Below are positions 7,503-19,240 of a stretch of 30,701 bases of DNA, piece by piece. The DNA is from Bacillus sp. JCM 19058. Lineage in GTDB: Bacteria > Bacillota > Bacilli > Bacillales_H > Bacillaceae_D. A model generated the notes under the pieces. It saw only the letters and a program-made list of their open reading frames with translations. It was not told where the DNA came from and searched no databases. Location of the stretch: positions 1 through 30,701 of the forward strand of contig BAXO01000067.1 in assembly GCA_001310555.1 (NCBI GenBank), written 5' to 3'. Numbering within the stretch: position 1 is the stretch's first letter; every line of letters begins with the position of its first letter. The position numbers were made by a program, and so were the translations under genes.

Positions 7503-7701
7503 CCTCGGCCCACATCCTCTTCATTCGGGATAACCATTGTCGCAATAATATAACCGAGGATTACCGGGAAGCCTGTTGTTATAAAAAATAAAACGACTGA
7601 AGCAATCCGTACAACTGTTGGATCCAAGTTCATATACTTGCAAGCCCACCACATACACCAGCAATTTTACGATCGTATTGTGTACGATATAGCTTTCTCA
7701 T
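7499..7701 (-). CDS. yvlC: PspC-domain membrane protein
   Basis: The corrected product, about 67 residues, reads MRKLYRTQYDRKIAGVCGGL, ASYMNLDPTVVRIASVVLF and a transmembrane part with FITTGFPVILGYIIATMVIP, ending NEEDVGRG. This is the PspC (phage shock protein C) domain with its diagnostic GVCGGLA and DPTxVR motifs. As read, one T is missing near 7636, so the frame stops after GGLASI. The ATG at 7701 follows GGGGGAA. It lies 56 bases after yvlB and overlaps yvlD. PspC domains sense membrane stress in many bacteria. Confidence 0.85.
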
Positions 7702-7757
7702 CTAATTCCCCCACTTTCTATAGCGTTTTGCACCATTCGCCTTCAGTTGTTGAAAAA

Positions 7758-8864
7758 CTATTCTCCCTTTTTGACGTGAATCGATCCCGTATTTGCGACG
7801 GCATTTACTTTAACGCGCGGCGACGCCTCTTGATTTCCGACGAAGCTTAGGCTTTTTTTGAACAAACTCTTTCTTTTCCTCCAACACCTCGTGCTGTGCG
7901 AGTCCGATCGAAATACCACCTACATTCGTCTTTAATTTCCCTTCGACTCGTATACTAGACGGAATAAACAGGTTAATGCTTCCCGTTGCCGCCTTTAAGT
8001 CCGCATAACCGGATTCATTTAATTCAGTCAGTTCGTAGCGAATCGATCCATTAACGGTTTCCGCATCAGTGTCCTGCGCCTGACCGATAAGGGTAACATC
8101 TCCATTGACGGTTTTTGCATCGATTATGTCGACGTTTAAATTACGATATTCGATCACACCATTTACCGATTCTGCCAGCACCTTTTTCGCCGTAACACCA
8201 TCAAAGCGAAGCGCACCATTCAACGTATTGACATCCAAAGTGTCTGCCTTTATATTGTTTCCTTTTATTTGCCCGTTAAACGAGTAAAGCTTCACCAGAT
8301 CGTAGGCTTTTTTCGGTATATACACAGTTGCCTGGACCTTGATTGACTTCACCTTTGTATGAAACAACAGCTTATGCTCACTAACGCGGAACGTGGTTTC
8401 CTCTAAAAAGATTTTCCTTGCTTCTTCCGTGTCTTTTGCCCGATAAACTCGCGCCTGGCATTCAACCCTTATATCTTGCTCATCCCAAGGCTCCAATGTA
8501 ATCGAACCATTCTCAAATGCTATATCAAGGGATGCAGGTGTTAAATCACGGTGCTGGAAAATATGATCAAAATCGATTGAATGTCCGAAATTGAAATCAA
8601 GGTCAAAATCTTTAATCTTTTGCACGGCACTTTCAAAAAAAAGCTCGTTAACTTGCTAGAGGCAGGTTCTTCTTCTCTGCGGTGGTTACGATAGTCGTTT
8701 CCTTTTTCCCAGTCCACTTCAGTTGAAAGCGATCCTTCTGCTCCCTTCTGCACCTTTTGTGAGGCAGGTTCCTCTTTTTCCATCGCCTCCAGTAGCTTAA
8801 TTCCCTCTTCTGCAGTGATCTTGCCGTCTTCGATCATTTTTAAAATCATCTTACGTTCTTCCAT
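7758..8864 (-). CDS. yvlB: YvlB-like protein with DUF4097 beta-helical adhesin-like domain
   Basis: About 367 residues after correction. Residues 1-32 (MEERKMILKMIEDGKITAEE, GIKLLEAMEK) are the small helical domain found at the start of YvlB proteins. The rest is a repeated beta-strand domain with the motif xxVNGxIxY/xxxTGSI repeated (LNGALRFDGV, SVNGVIEYRN, TVNGDVTLIG, TVNGSIRYEL, AATGSINLF), typical of DUF4097. The 8-base run at 8635-8642 and the 7-base run at 7853-7859 break the frame. Correcting the second replaces a basic tail by SFVGNQEASP, RVKVNAVANTGSIHVKKGE, which restores the family's C-terminus. ATG 8864 follows GGAGG. It is the first gene of the yvlBCD operon. Confidence 0.85.
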
Positions 8865-8952
8865 TGCTTTTAACTCCTCCTTTTATCCCATTATCCTCTG
8901 TCTGTTCAAAAGCGGGCTATACCTAAGCCTGCATAGGCTAAGAAGAGGCTCT

Positions 8953-8988
8953 GCAGCTTTTGCGAAAAGGAGCTTGTGCAAAAGCTGC
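8953..8988. repeat. Perfect 11-bp hairpin downstream of uvrA
   Basis: GCAGCTTTTGC (8953-8963) and GCAAAAGCTGC (8978-8988) form a perfect stem with a 14-base loop. There is no T-run on either side, so it is either a weak terminator of uvrBA or a transcript-stabilising structure. The rest of 8865-9207 shows no gene. Confidence 0.45.
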
Positions 8989-9207
8989 CGTAAACATCCG
9001 ATCGTGGCTCTCGACCCTTCACGTATGTAAGCCGTGACGAGGCACGACTTCAGCCGCTTCGACTATTCATTGGAAAAAAATCGTCATCCTAACGGTTGAT
9101 TTCTCTCCGCTCCCAACATATGCATGAGCTATTTTAGCGACTTTTTTTTGAACATCCTTTCAATAGTGTATTACGTAATAGGTAAGTAAAATGTTTCATT
9201 TTTGCCA

Positions 9208-12083
9208 TTAATTTTTTTTGCAATTGTTTTTCTTCGATTAAACGATCCATACGAGCACGCTCTCGCTCCAAGACCGGCTTCAAATAACGCCCCGTGTAGG
9301 ACTGCTGCACCTCTGCTACTTGCTCAGGTGTCCCGGTGGCGACAATCGTTCCCCCTTTGTCTCCGCCCTCTGGTCCTAGGTCAATAATATAATCCACTGT
9401 CTTAATTACATCAAGATTATGCTCAATAACAAGTACAGTATCCCCATTATCAACAAGCCGATGCAATACTTGAAGCAGGCGATCAATATCGTCGACATGG
9501 AGTCCGGTCGTCGGCTCGTCAAGAATGTACAACGTTTTTCCAGTCGGACGTTTATGCAGCTGCGAAGCAAGCTTTACTCGCTGGGCCTCTCCACCTGAAA
9601 GAGTGGTCGCCGGCTGGCCAAGCCGAATATAACCAAGACCAACATCGACTAGCGTTTGAACCTTCCGCTTTATTTTCGGGATATTGGCAAAGAACTCCGT
9701 GCTCTCCTCAACTGTCATTTCGAGTACGTCCGCGATCGTCTTCCCTTTATATTTAATCTCAAGCGTTTCACGATTGTAGCGTTTTCCGTGACAAACCTCA
9801 CAAGGCACGTACACATCGGGAAGGAAGTGCATTTCAATTTTAATTATCCCATCACCGCGGCACGCCTCGCAGCGGCCACCTTTCACATTAAAGCTGAAGC
9901 GTCCTTTTTTGTATCCGCGTACCTTCGCTTCGTTTGTCAGCGCAAATACATCACGAATATCGTCAAATACTCCTGTATATGTCGCCGGATTTGAACGAGG
10001 TGTTCGCCCGATTGGCGATTGATCGATATCAATGACCTTATCTATCTCCTCGATTCCAGTAATTCCTTTATGCGTACCAGGCTTGTCCTTAGCACGGTGC
10101 AGCTTTTGTGCCAATTCCTTATAAAGAATTCCATTGATTAATGTACTTTTCCCTGAGCCGGATACACCGGTTACTGCCATGAACACACCGAGTGGGAAAG
10201 TGACAGTAAGCTTTTTCAAATTGTTTTCTGAGGCCTGATTAATTGTAAATGAACGACCATTCGATTGTCTTCGCTCAGCTGGGAGCGGAATAAACCTTTT
10301 TCCGGATAAATATTGACCCGTTAACGAAGCCTCATTGTCCATAATTTCATCCGGAGTTCCTATCGCACTTACTTCTCCCCCGTGTACACCTGCTCCAGGG
10401 CCAATATCGATGATATAGTCAGCCGCAAGCATCGTATCTTCGTCATGCTCCACCACAATTAACGTATTCCCAAGATCCCTCATATGTTCGAGCGTTTCAA
10501 TCAGGCGGTCATTATCACGTTGGTGCAGCCCAATGGACGGTTCGTCCAAAATGTACAGCACGCCCATCAGCGAAGAACCGATTTGTGTCGCCAAACGGAT
10601 CCTCTGAGCTTCACCGCCTGACAATGTACCCGAAGCACGACTCAATGACAAGTAATCGAGACCGACGTTGATTAAAAAGCCGAGCCGATCTGAAATTTCC
10701 TTCAAAATGAGCCGGGCGATTGCTTGTTCCTTCTCTGTCAACTTCAACTCATCAAAATAATCTTTAGCATCCTTGACAGAAAACAAGCTAACCTCGCCGA
10801 TATGCTTCCCGTCGATTAATACAGCTAATGCTTCTTTTTTTTAAACGATAGCCTTTACAGGTCTGACATGGTTTTTGCGCCATATACGCCGTCAATTGTT
10901 CGCGGATGTAGTCTGAGCTTGTTTCATGGTATCGTCTCGAAACGTTCCGGATGACCCCTTCAAACTGGATACGATTTTCTCTAACTTGTCCAAATTCATT
11001 TTCATATCGAAAATAAACTTGCTCCTTGCCACTACCATATAAAATTTTGTCGAGCTGCTTGTCATGAAGCTGCTCAACCGGAATATCAGGGTCGATTCCA
11101 TAATGATCGCAAACAGCCAGAAGCAGCTGTGGATAGTATTGTGAGCTCGTTGGCTCCCATGGCGCGATCGCATGCTCACGCAATGACTTTGTTTTATCGG
11201 GTAGAACCAAATCGAGATCGACCTCGAGCCTTGAACCTAGACCATCGCAGGTAGGGCAAGCACCGAACGGGCTATTAAACGAAAACATCCGCGGCTCCAG
11301 CTCCGGAATTGAAAATCCGCATTCCGGGCAAGCGTGGTGCTGGTTAAACAATAGCTCTTCCTCACCAATAACATCGACGATGACGCGACCTTCAGCAAGA
11401 TTTAACGCCGTTTCAAGCGAGTCGGCTAGCCTCGTATGAACCCTTCTTTAACGACGACACGGTCAATGACAACTTCTAGATTATGTTTTTTGTTTTTTTC
11501 GAGACTGATCTCTTCCGCCACTTCCCGCATTTCACCATCAACACGAACCCGCACAAATCCTTGCTTTTTAATATCTTCAAGTACCTTGACATGAGTACCT
11601 TTACGTCCTGAGACAATCGGGGCAAGAATTTGTAATTTTGTTCGCTCCGGGTATTCGAGAATCCGATCGACCATTTGCTGTATCGTTTGAGAAACAATTT
11701 CTATCCCATGCTTCGGACAAACGGGCCGGCCAATTCTGGCAAAGAGTAGCCGCAAGTAATCGTGAATTTCCGTCACCGTACCTACCGTCGAACGTGGGTT
11801 TTTACTCGTCGTTTTTTGATCGATGGAAATCGCTGGTGATAAGCCTTCGATCGCATCGACATCAGGCTTGTCCATTTGCCCGAGAAATTGACGTGCATAA
11901 GCGGACAACGACTCGACATAACGCCGTTGACCTTCTGCATAGATCGTATCGAACGCCAACGATGATTTGCCTGATCCTGATAAACCAGTCAGTACAACTA
12001 GCTTGTCACGCGGAATCACGACATCGACATTTTTTTAAATTGTGTGAACGCGCACCTTTTACTATAATCGATTCTAATGCCAT
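9208..12083 (-). CDS. uvrA: Excinuclease ABC subunit A
   Basis: Damage-recognition ATPase of nucleotide excision repair. Start ATG 12083, [20 protein letters not shown], with the ribosome site overlapping the uvrB stop. Two ABC modules are seen: Walker [10 protein letters not shown] (N-terminal) and GVSGSGKST (C-terminal), two LSGGEAQR signatures, and Cys pairs of the zinc modules (CPECG...[14 protein letters not shown]...CEVCHG). Four breaks: 12030-12036 (7, expected 6), 11441-11443 (GGG where GGGG is expected, restoring [10 protein letters not shown]), 10835-10842 (8, expected 7) and 9212-9219 (8, expected 7). The last correction gives an end at 9208 and 957 residues, the family's usual length. 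As read, translation runs on to 9134 with a basic tail. Confidence 0.97.
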
Positions 12084-12088
12084 CCGGG

Positions 12089-14071
12089 TCACCCTTCCGC
12101 TTTCAGTTCTAAAAGTAGGTCGCGCAGCTCCGCAGCTCTTTCGAAGTTGAGCTCCTTCGCGGCTTCCTTCATTTCTATCTCCATTCGCCCGATCATTGCT
12201 GCCTTATCCTGTTTACTCATTTTTCCTTTCGGTGCAGCGGAAGCGTACTCGTTCTCATCCTCTGAAACATAAGTCGCTTGGATTAATTCAGGAATTTTTT
12301 TTCTTGATCGTTTGTGGAGTAATACCGTGCTTTACATTATATGCCTGTTGAATCGTTCGGCGTCGCTTCGTTTCTTCAAGTGCAATTTCCATTGATTTTG
12401 TCCGTTTATCAGCATACATTATGACATGGCCGTTACTGTTTCTTGCTGCCCGTCCAATTGTTTGAATCAGGGAGCGTTCGGCACGCAAAAAGCCCTCTTT
12501 ATCGGCATCGAGTATCGCTACTAATGAAACCTCCGGAATGTCAAGCCCTTCCCGCAGAAGGTTAATTCCGACTAGCACATCGAATGTCCCCATTCGGAGC
12601 TGACGAATGATCTCGATTCGCTCTAACGTCTTGATTTCAGAATGTAAGTAACGGACCTTTATTCCGATTTCCTTTAAATAATCTGTTAAATCCTCAGACA
12701 TTTTCTTCGTTAATGTTGTTATGAGGACCCGCTCATTCTTCTCGGTTCTCATACGAATTTCTCCGATTAAATCATCGATTTGCCCTTCAATCGGACGAAC
12801 ATCAACCATCGGGTCGAGCAACCCGGTCGGACGTATAATTTGTTCGATCATTTCATCGGTATGCTCGATCTCATATGGACCTGGCGTTGCCGATACGAAG
12901 ACAACTTGATTGATTTTTTTGCTCAAATTCCTCAAACTTAAGCGGACGATTGTCGAGCGCTGAAGGTAAGCGGAATCCATGATTAACCAAGACTTCCTTT
13001 CTTGCCCTATCGCCATTAAACATTGCGCGAACCTGCGGAACCGATACGTGAGATTCGTCCATAATAATCAGAAAGTCGTCCGGGAAGAAATCGATTAGCG
13101 TATACGGCGTAGCCCCGGCTTCCCTTAATGTTAAATGCCGCGAATAGTTTTCGATGCCTGAGCAAAAGCCCATTTCACTCATCATCTCGATATCATATCG
13201 AGTTCGTTGCTCCAACCTTTGCGCTTCAAGAAGCTTTCCTTGCTCTTTCATTTCCTTCAATTGTACGTCTAGCTCTGTCTCGATATTTTTAATCGCCAGC
13301 TTCATTTTTTTCTTCGCGAGTAACAAAGTGGGAAGCTGGGTAAATCGCGACATGCTTGCGATCTCCTTTAATTTCCCCCGTCAGTGCATCGACCTCGGTC
13401 ATTCGTTCAATCTCATCACCGAAAAATTCAACTCGAATGCACTGCTCATCTCGTGAAGCCGGAAATATTTCGACAACATCTCCACGGACGCGAAAGGTTC
13501 CACGGGTGAAATTGACATCGTTGCGATCGTATTGGATATCTACCAAATGGCGCAGCAAATCGTTTCGCTCCATCTCTATACCAACTCTGAGAGAAAGTAC
13601 GAGATCGCGGTATTCTTCAGGAGAACCTAGCCCATAAATACAAGAAACACTTGCGACGATAATAACATCATTACGTTCAAACAAAGAGCTAGTCGCTGAA
13701 TGGCGAAGCTTGTCGATCTCATCATTTATACTGGCATCCTTTTCAATATACGTATCTGAATGCGGAACATACGCTTCCGGCTGATAATAATCATAATAGC
13801 TGACAAAGTATTCGACCGCATTATTTGGAAAGTACTCCTTAAACTCGCTATAAAGCTGGCCGGCAAGAGTTTTGTTATGGGCCATTACCAAAGTCGGCTT
13901 GTTCACTTGCTGAATGACATTTGACATCGTAAATGTCTTACCCGTCCCCGTTGCCCCAAGCAGCGTCTGATGCCTTTCGCCACGCTGCAGGCCCTCAACA
14001 AGCTTAGCAACCGCACCTGGCTGGTCTCCTTGCGGACGGTATGTCGATACTAGTTCAAACGAATTCTCCAA
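12089..14071 (-). CDS. uvrB: Excinuclease ABC subunit B
   Basis: Helicase-like damage-verification subunit that takes DNA from UvrA and recruits UvrC. About 659 residues. Walker [11 protein letters not shown], the beta-hairpin [11 protein letters not shown] that clamps the strand, motif II MDESHVS, then [17 protein letters not shown] and the QTIGRAARN motif VI, ending in a C-terminal UVR domain ([17 protein letters not shown]). The start is TTG at 14071 with AAGGAGG eight bases upstream. Frame breaks are at 13305-13311 (7, expected 6), 12914-12920 (7, expected 6) and 12295-12302 (8, expected 7). The stop TGA (12091-12089) is five bases before uvrA, so the two form a tight operon. Confidence 0.97.
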
Positions 14072-14130
14072 AGGAATAGGCCTCCTTCTGCTTTTCAGAA
14101 ATGTTAATTACGAACTTACGATCTGTTTAT

Positions 14131-14180
14131 AGTATAGCATAATTTCATGAATCAGTGACAAAAAAACGAACGTATGTTAC
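14131..14180 (-). promoter_or_regulatory. uvrBA promoter with LexA-type SOS box
   Basis: The SOS box of Bacillus has the form CGAAC-N4-GTTCG. Here CGAACGTATGTTAC at 14167-14180 matches eight of ten fixed bases. Downstream in the direction of uvrB an extended -10 TGCTATACT lies at 14131-14139, with TTGTCA about 19 bases further upstream as a weak -35. uvrBA is a LexA-regulated operon in B. subtilis, so the position and the motif agree. The rest of the 14072-14388 gap shows nothing else. Confidence 0.65.
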
Positions 14181-14388
14181 ATCAATCGATAATAATACGA
14201 TTGACAAGGATAAGTCAACTTTGAACAGTAATGCCGGTAAACTATACCAGCTTGCTGAAGAGCAACCTTCCCCTTCTGAACGTCCCAAAAGACGGATACA
14301 TTTTTAAAATAAATTCTGATATCCATCGTTCCCATTTTTCCACTTTCCGAACCTCCATATTTTAGTTCAACAAAGGTTTTTTATCCTA

Positions 14389-14414
14389 AAAAAAGAGCCG
14401 ATTGCTCGACTCTC
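14389..14414 (-). terminator. Terminator after minJ
   Basis: Read on the minus strand, GAGAGTCGAGCAATCGGCTC forms a short imperfect hairpin followed by TTTTTTT. It starts about 12 bases after the minJ stop, so uvrBA is transcribed separately. Confidence 0.6.
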
Positions 14415-14425
14415 TTCATATTCTA

Positions 14426-15612
14426 CTATACAACTGAATTTTGCAGCTCTACATCAGTTTTCACGAGCAGGACACCAAGTTGATGGTGATTTCCATCGTA
14501 GAGAGCGCCTTGGGCAAAGCGAACCTCGCCATCGCTATTAAGAACATCCAGTTTGCAAAATGCGGAGTTCATTTGCAGTGCATGATAGAACCCTGTCTCA
14601 TCATTAACTTTAACTCCATTGACTTTAACAATCGTTTCGCCAATTTTAATGTCCATTTTTTCTGCGGGACTATTTGGTAAAACCCCTAATACTGTGCACC
14701 CTTCTGTTTGCGCAGAAAAGTAAGGGTGTTGGCCGCGGTCATGTAGCTCGGCTAATAGCATAGCAGCTCGCGTCCCAAAATGGCTACAACGGCAACAACA
14801 ACCGCTAAAAACGGGTAGAAGTAGCTTCCTACCGCCGTCAACAGTAGGACGATCCCTAGCAATAAAACTCGCATCCCCATCGCCTGAGTCCGAATATGTG
14901 GTAATGAAGTGCGAATCGTTTGCTGATACCCTATAAAAAATGGCAGGATTAACGGCTGAACGCTCATTTCTCCTAAAGATAACACGGGCCAGAAGTCAAA
15001 TGTCGGAACGACTCCTTCTGGTATGAGCAAAACAACGGGAAGGATCCAAAGGCGTTTAGCTTGATGTAGTCCTATCCACTTGCCACGCTTACTTTTCTCA
15101 ATCCGCGGTGATGTGTGTAAATGGCCTTTTCGTCTAATTAAAAAGCCTTCCGCGATCACAAGTAGAGCCAACAAAGCAGCGATATAAGCTAATGGGACAG
15201 CTGATACCTCTGTGTAGAAATCAGCAATGCTCCCAGCATCCTGAATAAGCGGCCCCATCGCCAAGATGATAATCGCAAAGCCGAGCGCATAGGACGGTGA
15301 CATCCAGCGAACTTGAGTCGTTAAAACGAACAATAAATAAACAGCACAAAATAAAATTAAGACAGGGAGCGTAACAACGATTCCAAAAGCTAACGTAATA
15401 ATTGATACGAGTAGTCCGGCAATAACTGCGGGCCAAAACGGCACGATATAATCCGCCATAATCCCATAAACTCGTGTATGGAACGATTCACGCTCTATTT
15501 TCACCCTTCGGCCGGCAAGCAAGAAAAGGACAAGCAAACCGATATACAGTAGCGGATGAGCTAGAAAACTGCCAACCATTATAAGTACGCTTTTAATTAT
15601 TTCAAGTGTCAT
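14426..15612 (-). CDS. minJ: MinJ-like polytopic membrane protein with C-terminal PDZ domain
   Basis: About 395 residues (B. subtilis MinJ has 397). Roughly eight hydrophobic helices (residues ~5-290) including LLYIGLLVLFLLAGRR, VTLPVLILFCAVYLLFVL and YIAALLALLVIAEGFLI, followed by a PDZ domain (VLGVLPNSPAEKMDIKIGET, IVKVNGVKVNDETGFYHAL). MinJ links DivIVA to MinCD at division sites. The start is the ATG at 15612 because TTTGGAGG lies at the correct distance, whereas the ATG at 15636 has no site. One base is missing near 14758-14761. It sits beside ctpB as in B. subtilis. The gap to ctpB (15613-15941) contains no gene. Confidence 0.9.
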
Positions 15613-15941
15613 CGCCAACACGCCTCCAAACAACATGCTTTCTCATTTTAAGATACCATAGAATTAGCGTCTATCCTATCATTGTAAAGCTATTTTTAAT
15701 AGTAATAAAAGGAAATCATTACGATGTACCCATCGGAATATCGCTATCTGTTTATAATTAAAATCCTGTGTACCACTTGCCACCAATGAATAGAAAAGTA
15801 CACCTATTGCTATCAACAGATGTACTTACAGTATTTCGACATACTTTGCCGAATTCCTTTATTCCTTTTACCTTAAACAGCAAGCATTACCATCTCAAAC
15901 AGTGTCACTCGATGAAGGATAGGGGAAATTGCCAAAGACCT

Positions 15942-17422
15942 TTATTTGCCCTCGTCAGATCCTTGTGCTTGCTCCACAATTAGTTTTACCGCTTCCTTCA
16001 GTTGCTGATCCTGAGTACCACCGCGGACAATATCCACAATTTGCTGCTGAATCATCGAAGCAGTTTCCTCGTCAATTTCGCCGGTGACCTCTAAGTGATT
16101 GTCTGATTGATACGCACGAACAACTTGCTCAGTCTGCTCATCAAAATAACCGTCTTCTCGCTTCGGCTCATAACCGAGTCCTTCTAGCATTAATTGAGCA
16201 CTTTTAATTTGTTCTCCCATCATATCCTGTTTCAGCGGTTCTTCAATAGTCAAAGGAGCCGTGTAGAAAAAGTCGGGCTGCAGCACTTCCAACGTCGGTT
16301 TAACTCCCTCACCATTGATATCATTCCCGCCGGAAGTTAACCACTTAAACAATGATAGCTTTAATTCACTTCCGTCACCCATCGGAATAGTCTGCTGAAC
16401 GGTGCCTTTTCCAAATGTAGTTTCGCCGACAACATCATACCCTCCTGCCTCTATTAAGGCTCCCGCAAGAATCTCGGAGGCTGATGCACTAGCGCGGTCA
16501 GTAAGTCCAACGATCGGGTACGGCTTCGGCTCTTTCAAATTTGAGACGTGACGAATTTTTTTTCTCCTTGCCGATTCTCAATCTGAACAATAGGTTCTCC
16601 ACCAGGAATAATTAGCTTTCCAATATCTTCAACACTATCCAAATAACCACCCGGGTTACCACGTACATCAATTAACAGACCATCGATGTTTTGTTCTTCA
16701 AGCTCCGCCAGAGCAGTCTCAAAATCCTTTGCCGTGTCCTGCGAAAAAGATGTGAGCTCAATTAATCCAAGCGTTTGTCCTTCTTCTTCAATCGTGGAAT
16801 GACGAACCGTTTCGATCGGAATCTCGTCCCGCTCTACCTTGATCTCCAGCAAATCATTAAGGCCTGGGCGTTCAATCGTCAAGTTGACAGTCGTCCCTTT
16901 TTCTCCTCTAATTTGCAGAACGGCTTCGTACAAAGACAATCCATCGATCGATTCTCCATCGATTTTTATTATTTTGTCGTTAGGTTGCAATCCTGCCCGT
17001 TCTGCCGGCGACTCACGGAACGGTGCAACAATTGTTACCTTTCCATCGGTCATGCTAACTTCGGCTCCAATTCCTTCAAAATGAGATCCAAGTGATTCCA
17101 TGAATTGGTTTGCCGTATCTGGATCCATATAAACTGAATACGGATCATTTAGCGTATTCAGCATCCCTTCGATAGCTCCTTCTAACAGCTGTTCGCTATC
17201 GACTTCCTCGACATACTGCTCCTCAATAATTTTCATCGCTTTTGTAAATTTTTCCAACGCGTCTTCATCTGTCAATTCAGCCGTCTCACCTGAGGCATGA
17301 TCATTAACCGTTGAAGCCACTTCCCGTAATCCATCATCCGATACAGAATCTATCATGTATAGGGCTCCCGCACCTAATACAATTAACAATCCTGCGAGTA
17401 ACAGCCATCGTTTGCTGCTCAT
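15942..17422 (-). CDS. ctpB: S41-family C-terminal processing protease (CtpB type)
   Basis: About 492 residues. A signal-anchor helix at the start (KRWLLLAGLLIVLGAGALYM), a PDZ domain (about residues 100-180, GIGAEVSMTD... PNDKIIKIDGESI), the S41 peptidase core with catalytic Ser in ASASASEIL and Lys in TTFGKGTVQ, and a C-terminal peptidoglycan-binding-1-like domain (LMLEGLGYEP...DEQTEQVVRAYQ). The ATG at 17422 is chosen over 17458 because GGGAGTGT precedes it. In B. subtilis CtpB cleaves SpoIVFA during the sigma-K checkpoint. The run at 16556-16563 (8; expected 6 or 9) breaks the frame between the two halves. Confidence 0.93.
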
Positions 17423-17709
17423 ACACAACACTCCCACTTCAATTGATCCAGTCGTCACTGCGCCTTTACGCGACTCAATGCGAATTAGCTTATGTTACCC
17501 AAAAAAGGGAGAAGCATTCACTTTTTGAACATTGCTAAATAATTGTTAGTTCTATGTTAACATATGAATGGCTTGTACCAAATATGTTTACGCCTTTTCC
17601 ATCATTTTAGACAAAGGATTTTAGGAAGTAAAGCAGGAGATATCAGTCATCAAAAAAACAAGCGGATACAGTGAGATTGGCAGTTTCGATTTCCAATAAA
17701 TGACAAAAA

Positions 17710-17749
17710 GGTTAGTCCTTCAGTTAGATGTCTGACTGAAGGACTAACC
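17710..17749. terminator. Strong terminator after the EnvC-like gene
   Basis: GGTTAGTCCTTCAGT (17710-17724) pairs perfectly with ACTGAAGGACTAACC (17735-17749) around a 10-base loop. On the minus strand it is followed by TTTTTG. The hairpin lies about 16 bases after the stop of the EnvC-like gene and separates it from ctpB. Confidence 0.85.
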
Positions 17750-17765
17750 CTTTGATTTTTTTTAG

Positions 17766-19169
17766 TTACGGTATATATTTCATTGGGTCGACTGAGTTGG
17801 ATTTTTGTCCATTCCAGCCACCTACGTGAACTTCAAAATGAAGGTGCGCCCCATAGGAGCGGCCAGTATTACCCATTAGGCCAAGCTGTTGTCCTTTTGA
17901 TACACTTTGACCGGCAGACACATCTAATCGATCCAAATGAGCGTATAATGTTGAAATTTGCTGTCCGTCCACCAAATGAGAAATAATGACATAATTCCCA
18001 TAGCTATCAGAATACTGCGATGTCGTTACTTGCCCATCCTGAACTGCGACTATCGGAACATCACCGCTCCGGCCGTTCTTTCCGATATCGATTCCGTGGT
18101 GCATTCTGCCGCCGAAGGAAGCTCTTGGTCCATAGTGGGACGTAATCGAACCGGTTGCAGGACGCATGAAGCCGGCATTCGTCACTTCCGGTTTACTATG
18201 CTGTGTCCCGCCGCTGCTTCTTGAAGGCTCTTGTGTCGATGGAGCTTGAGAGCCTCCTGCAGCTTGTCCACTTTGGGTGGGCTCACTTGCCTGCTTTTGA
18301 GCGCGTGCCTCGGATGCAGCAGCTTCTGCCTCAGCTTGCTTCCGTGCTTCTTCCTCCTGACGTCGCTTCTCCTCTTCCTCTTTGCGCTTTTGTTCTGCTT
18401 CGTATTCAGCAAGCTGCTGCTCTAATGCGGCTTCCTGTGAACGTAAAATCTCTTCCTCGTCGTGAAGCATATCCAAATCTTCATTAAGGTCGCCTTCTTT
18501 TTCTTCCGCTGAAGCGAGCAACCGATCCTTTTCCTTACGTTGCTCTTCAAGCTCTGCTTTCAAGCTTCTAGCTCTGCCAAATGATTTTCGAGAATCGAAA
18601 GCTTTTCTTCTACTTCGCCCTTAATTCGCTCTAACTCCTCGTGATCGGCAATGTGACTGTCGAGAATGCTCCTATCCTGCTGAGCAATAACTGATAGGGC
18701 GTTCACTCGATCGAGAAGGTCTCCGAAATCCTTGGCACCGAGCACAACCTCCAAATAGTTGACTCCCCCGCCGGATTGATACATCGATTTAGCTCGTTCC
18801 TTCAAAAGCTTATCCCGTTCAGCAATTCTTTCTTCTAATACGACAATTTCCTCTTTGAGCTTTTCAATTTCTTCGTTTACTTCATCAATTTCAGCTTGTT
18901 TTTCACGAATATCCTGATTCGTTTTCGAGGCCTTTTCATCGATGATACGAATTTCCCCGTTCAATTCGTCTAGCTCCTCGGCCACTGCGTTCAGCTCTTC
19001 TTCTGTTTTGCGAGTTTGCTCTTTATTGGCGTCTCTTTCTTCCTTGACCCCTGAGATCTTTTCCTTCAGTTCCTCATGAGCAAAAGCATGTTCACTAAAA
19101 GAAGGCCAGACGAATGAACTAGCTGTCACTAGTGTTGCCACAGCTACTAACCCAACTTTTTTTTCTCAT
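17766..19169 (-). CDS. EnvC-like coiled-coil protein with LytM/M23 peptidase domain
   Basis: About 467 residues. MRKKVGLVAVATLVTASSFV is a signal peptide (breaks off at 19157-19164, 8 instead of 7), followed by ~230 residues of heptad-rich coiled coil (KISGVKEERDANKEQT, EIEKLKEEIVVLEE), a linker rich in Ala, Glu, Gln and Ser, and a C-terminal M23 domain. The zinc ligand motifs HHGID (HxxxD) and HLHFEVH (HxH) are present, unlike the degenerate E. coli EnvC, so it may be an active endopeptidase. A T is missing at 18562-18563. It directly follows ftsX, as expected for a hydrolase activated through FtsEX (compare PcsB, CwlO and EnvC); this link is inference. Confidence 0.88.
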
Positions 19170-19240
19170 TCACTAATTCCTCCCTGTAATCATTCAACAA
19201 TTAAGTCCCTAAATCATCGAATTCAATTTTAATTTTGTTT

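Noticed and set aside
8953..8988. Riboswitch or small RNA at the 11-bp hairpin
   Set aside because: Only one simple stem-loop, no known aptamer features and no promoter visible.
9202..9994. Plus-strand open frames inside uvrA
   Set aside because: They are antisense to a clear uvrA coding frame and have low-complexity translations; they are shadows.
14426..17422. True pseudogenisation of minJ and ctpB
   Set aside because: The breaks are single-base and the full domains and catalytic residues are conserved on both sides, and the same break style occurs in essential genes.
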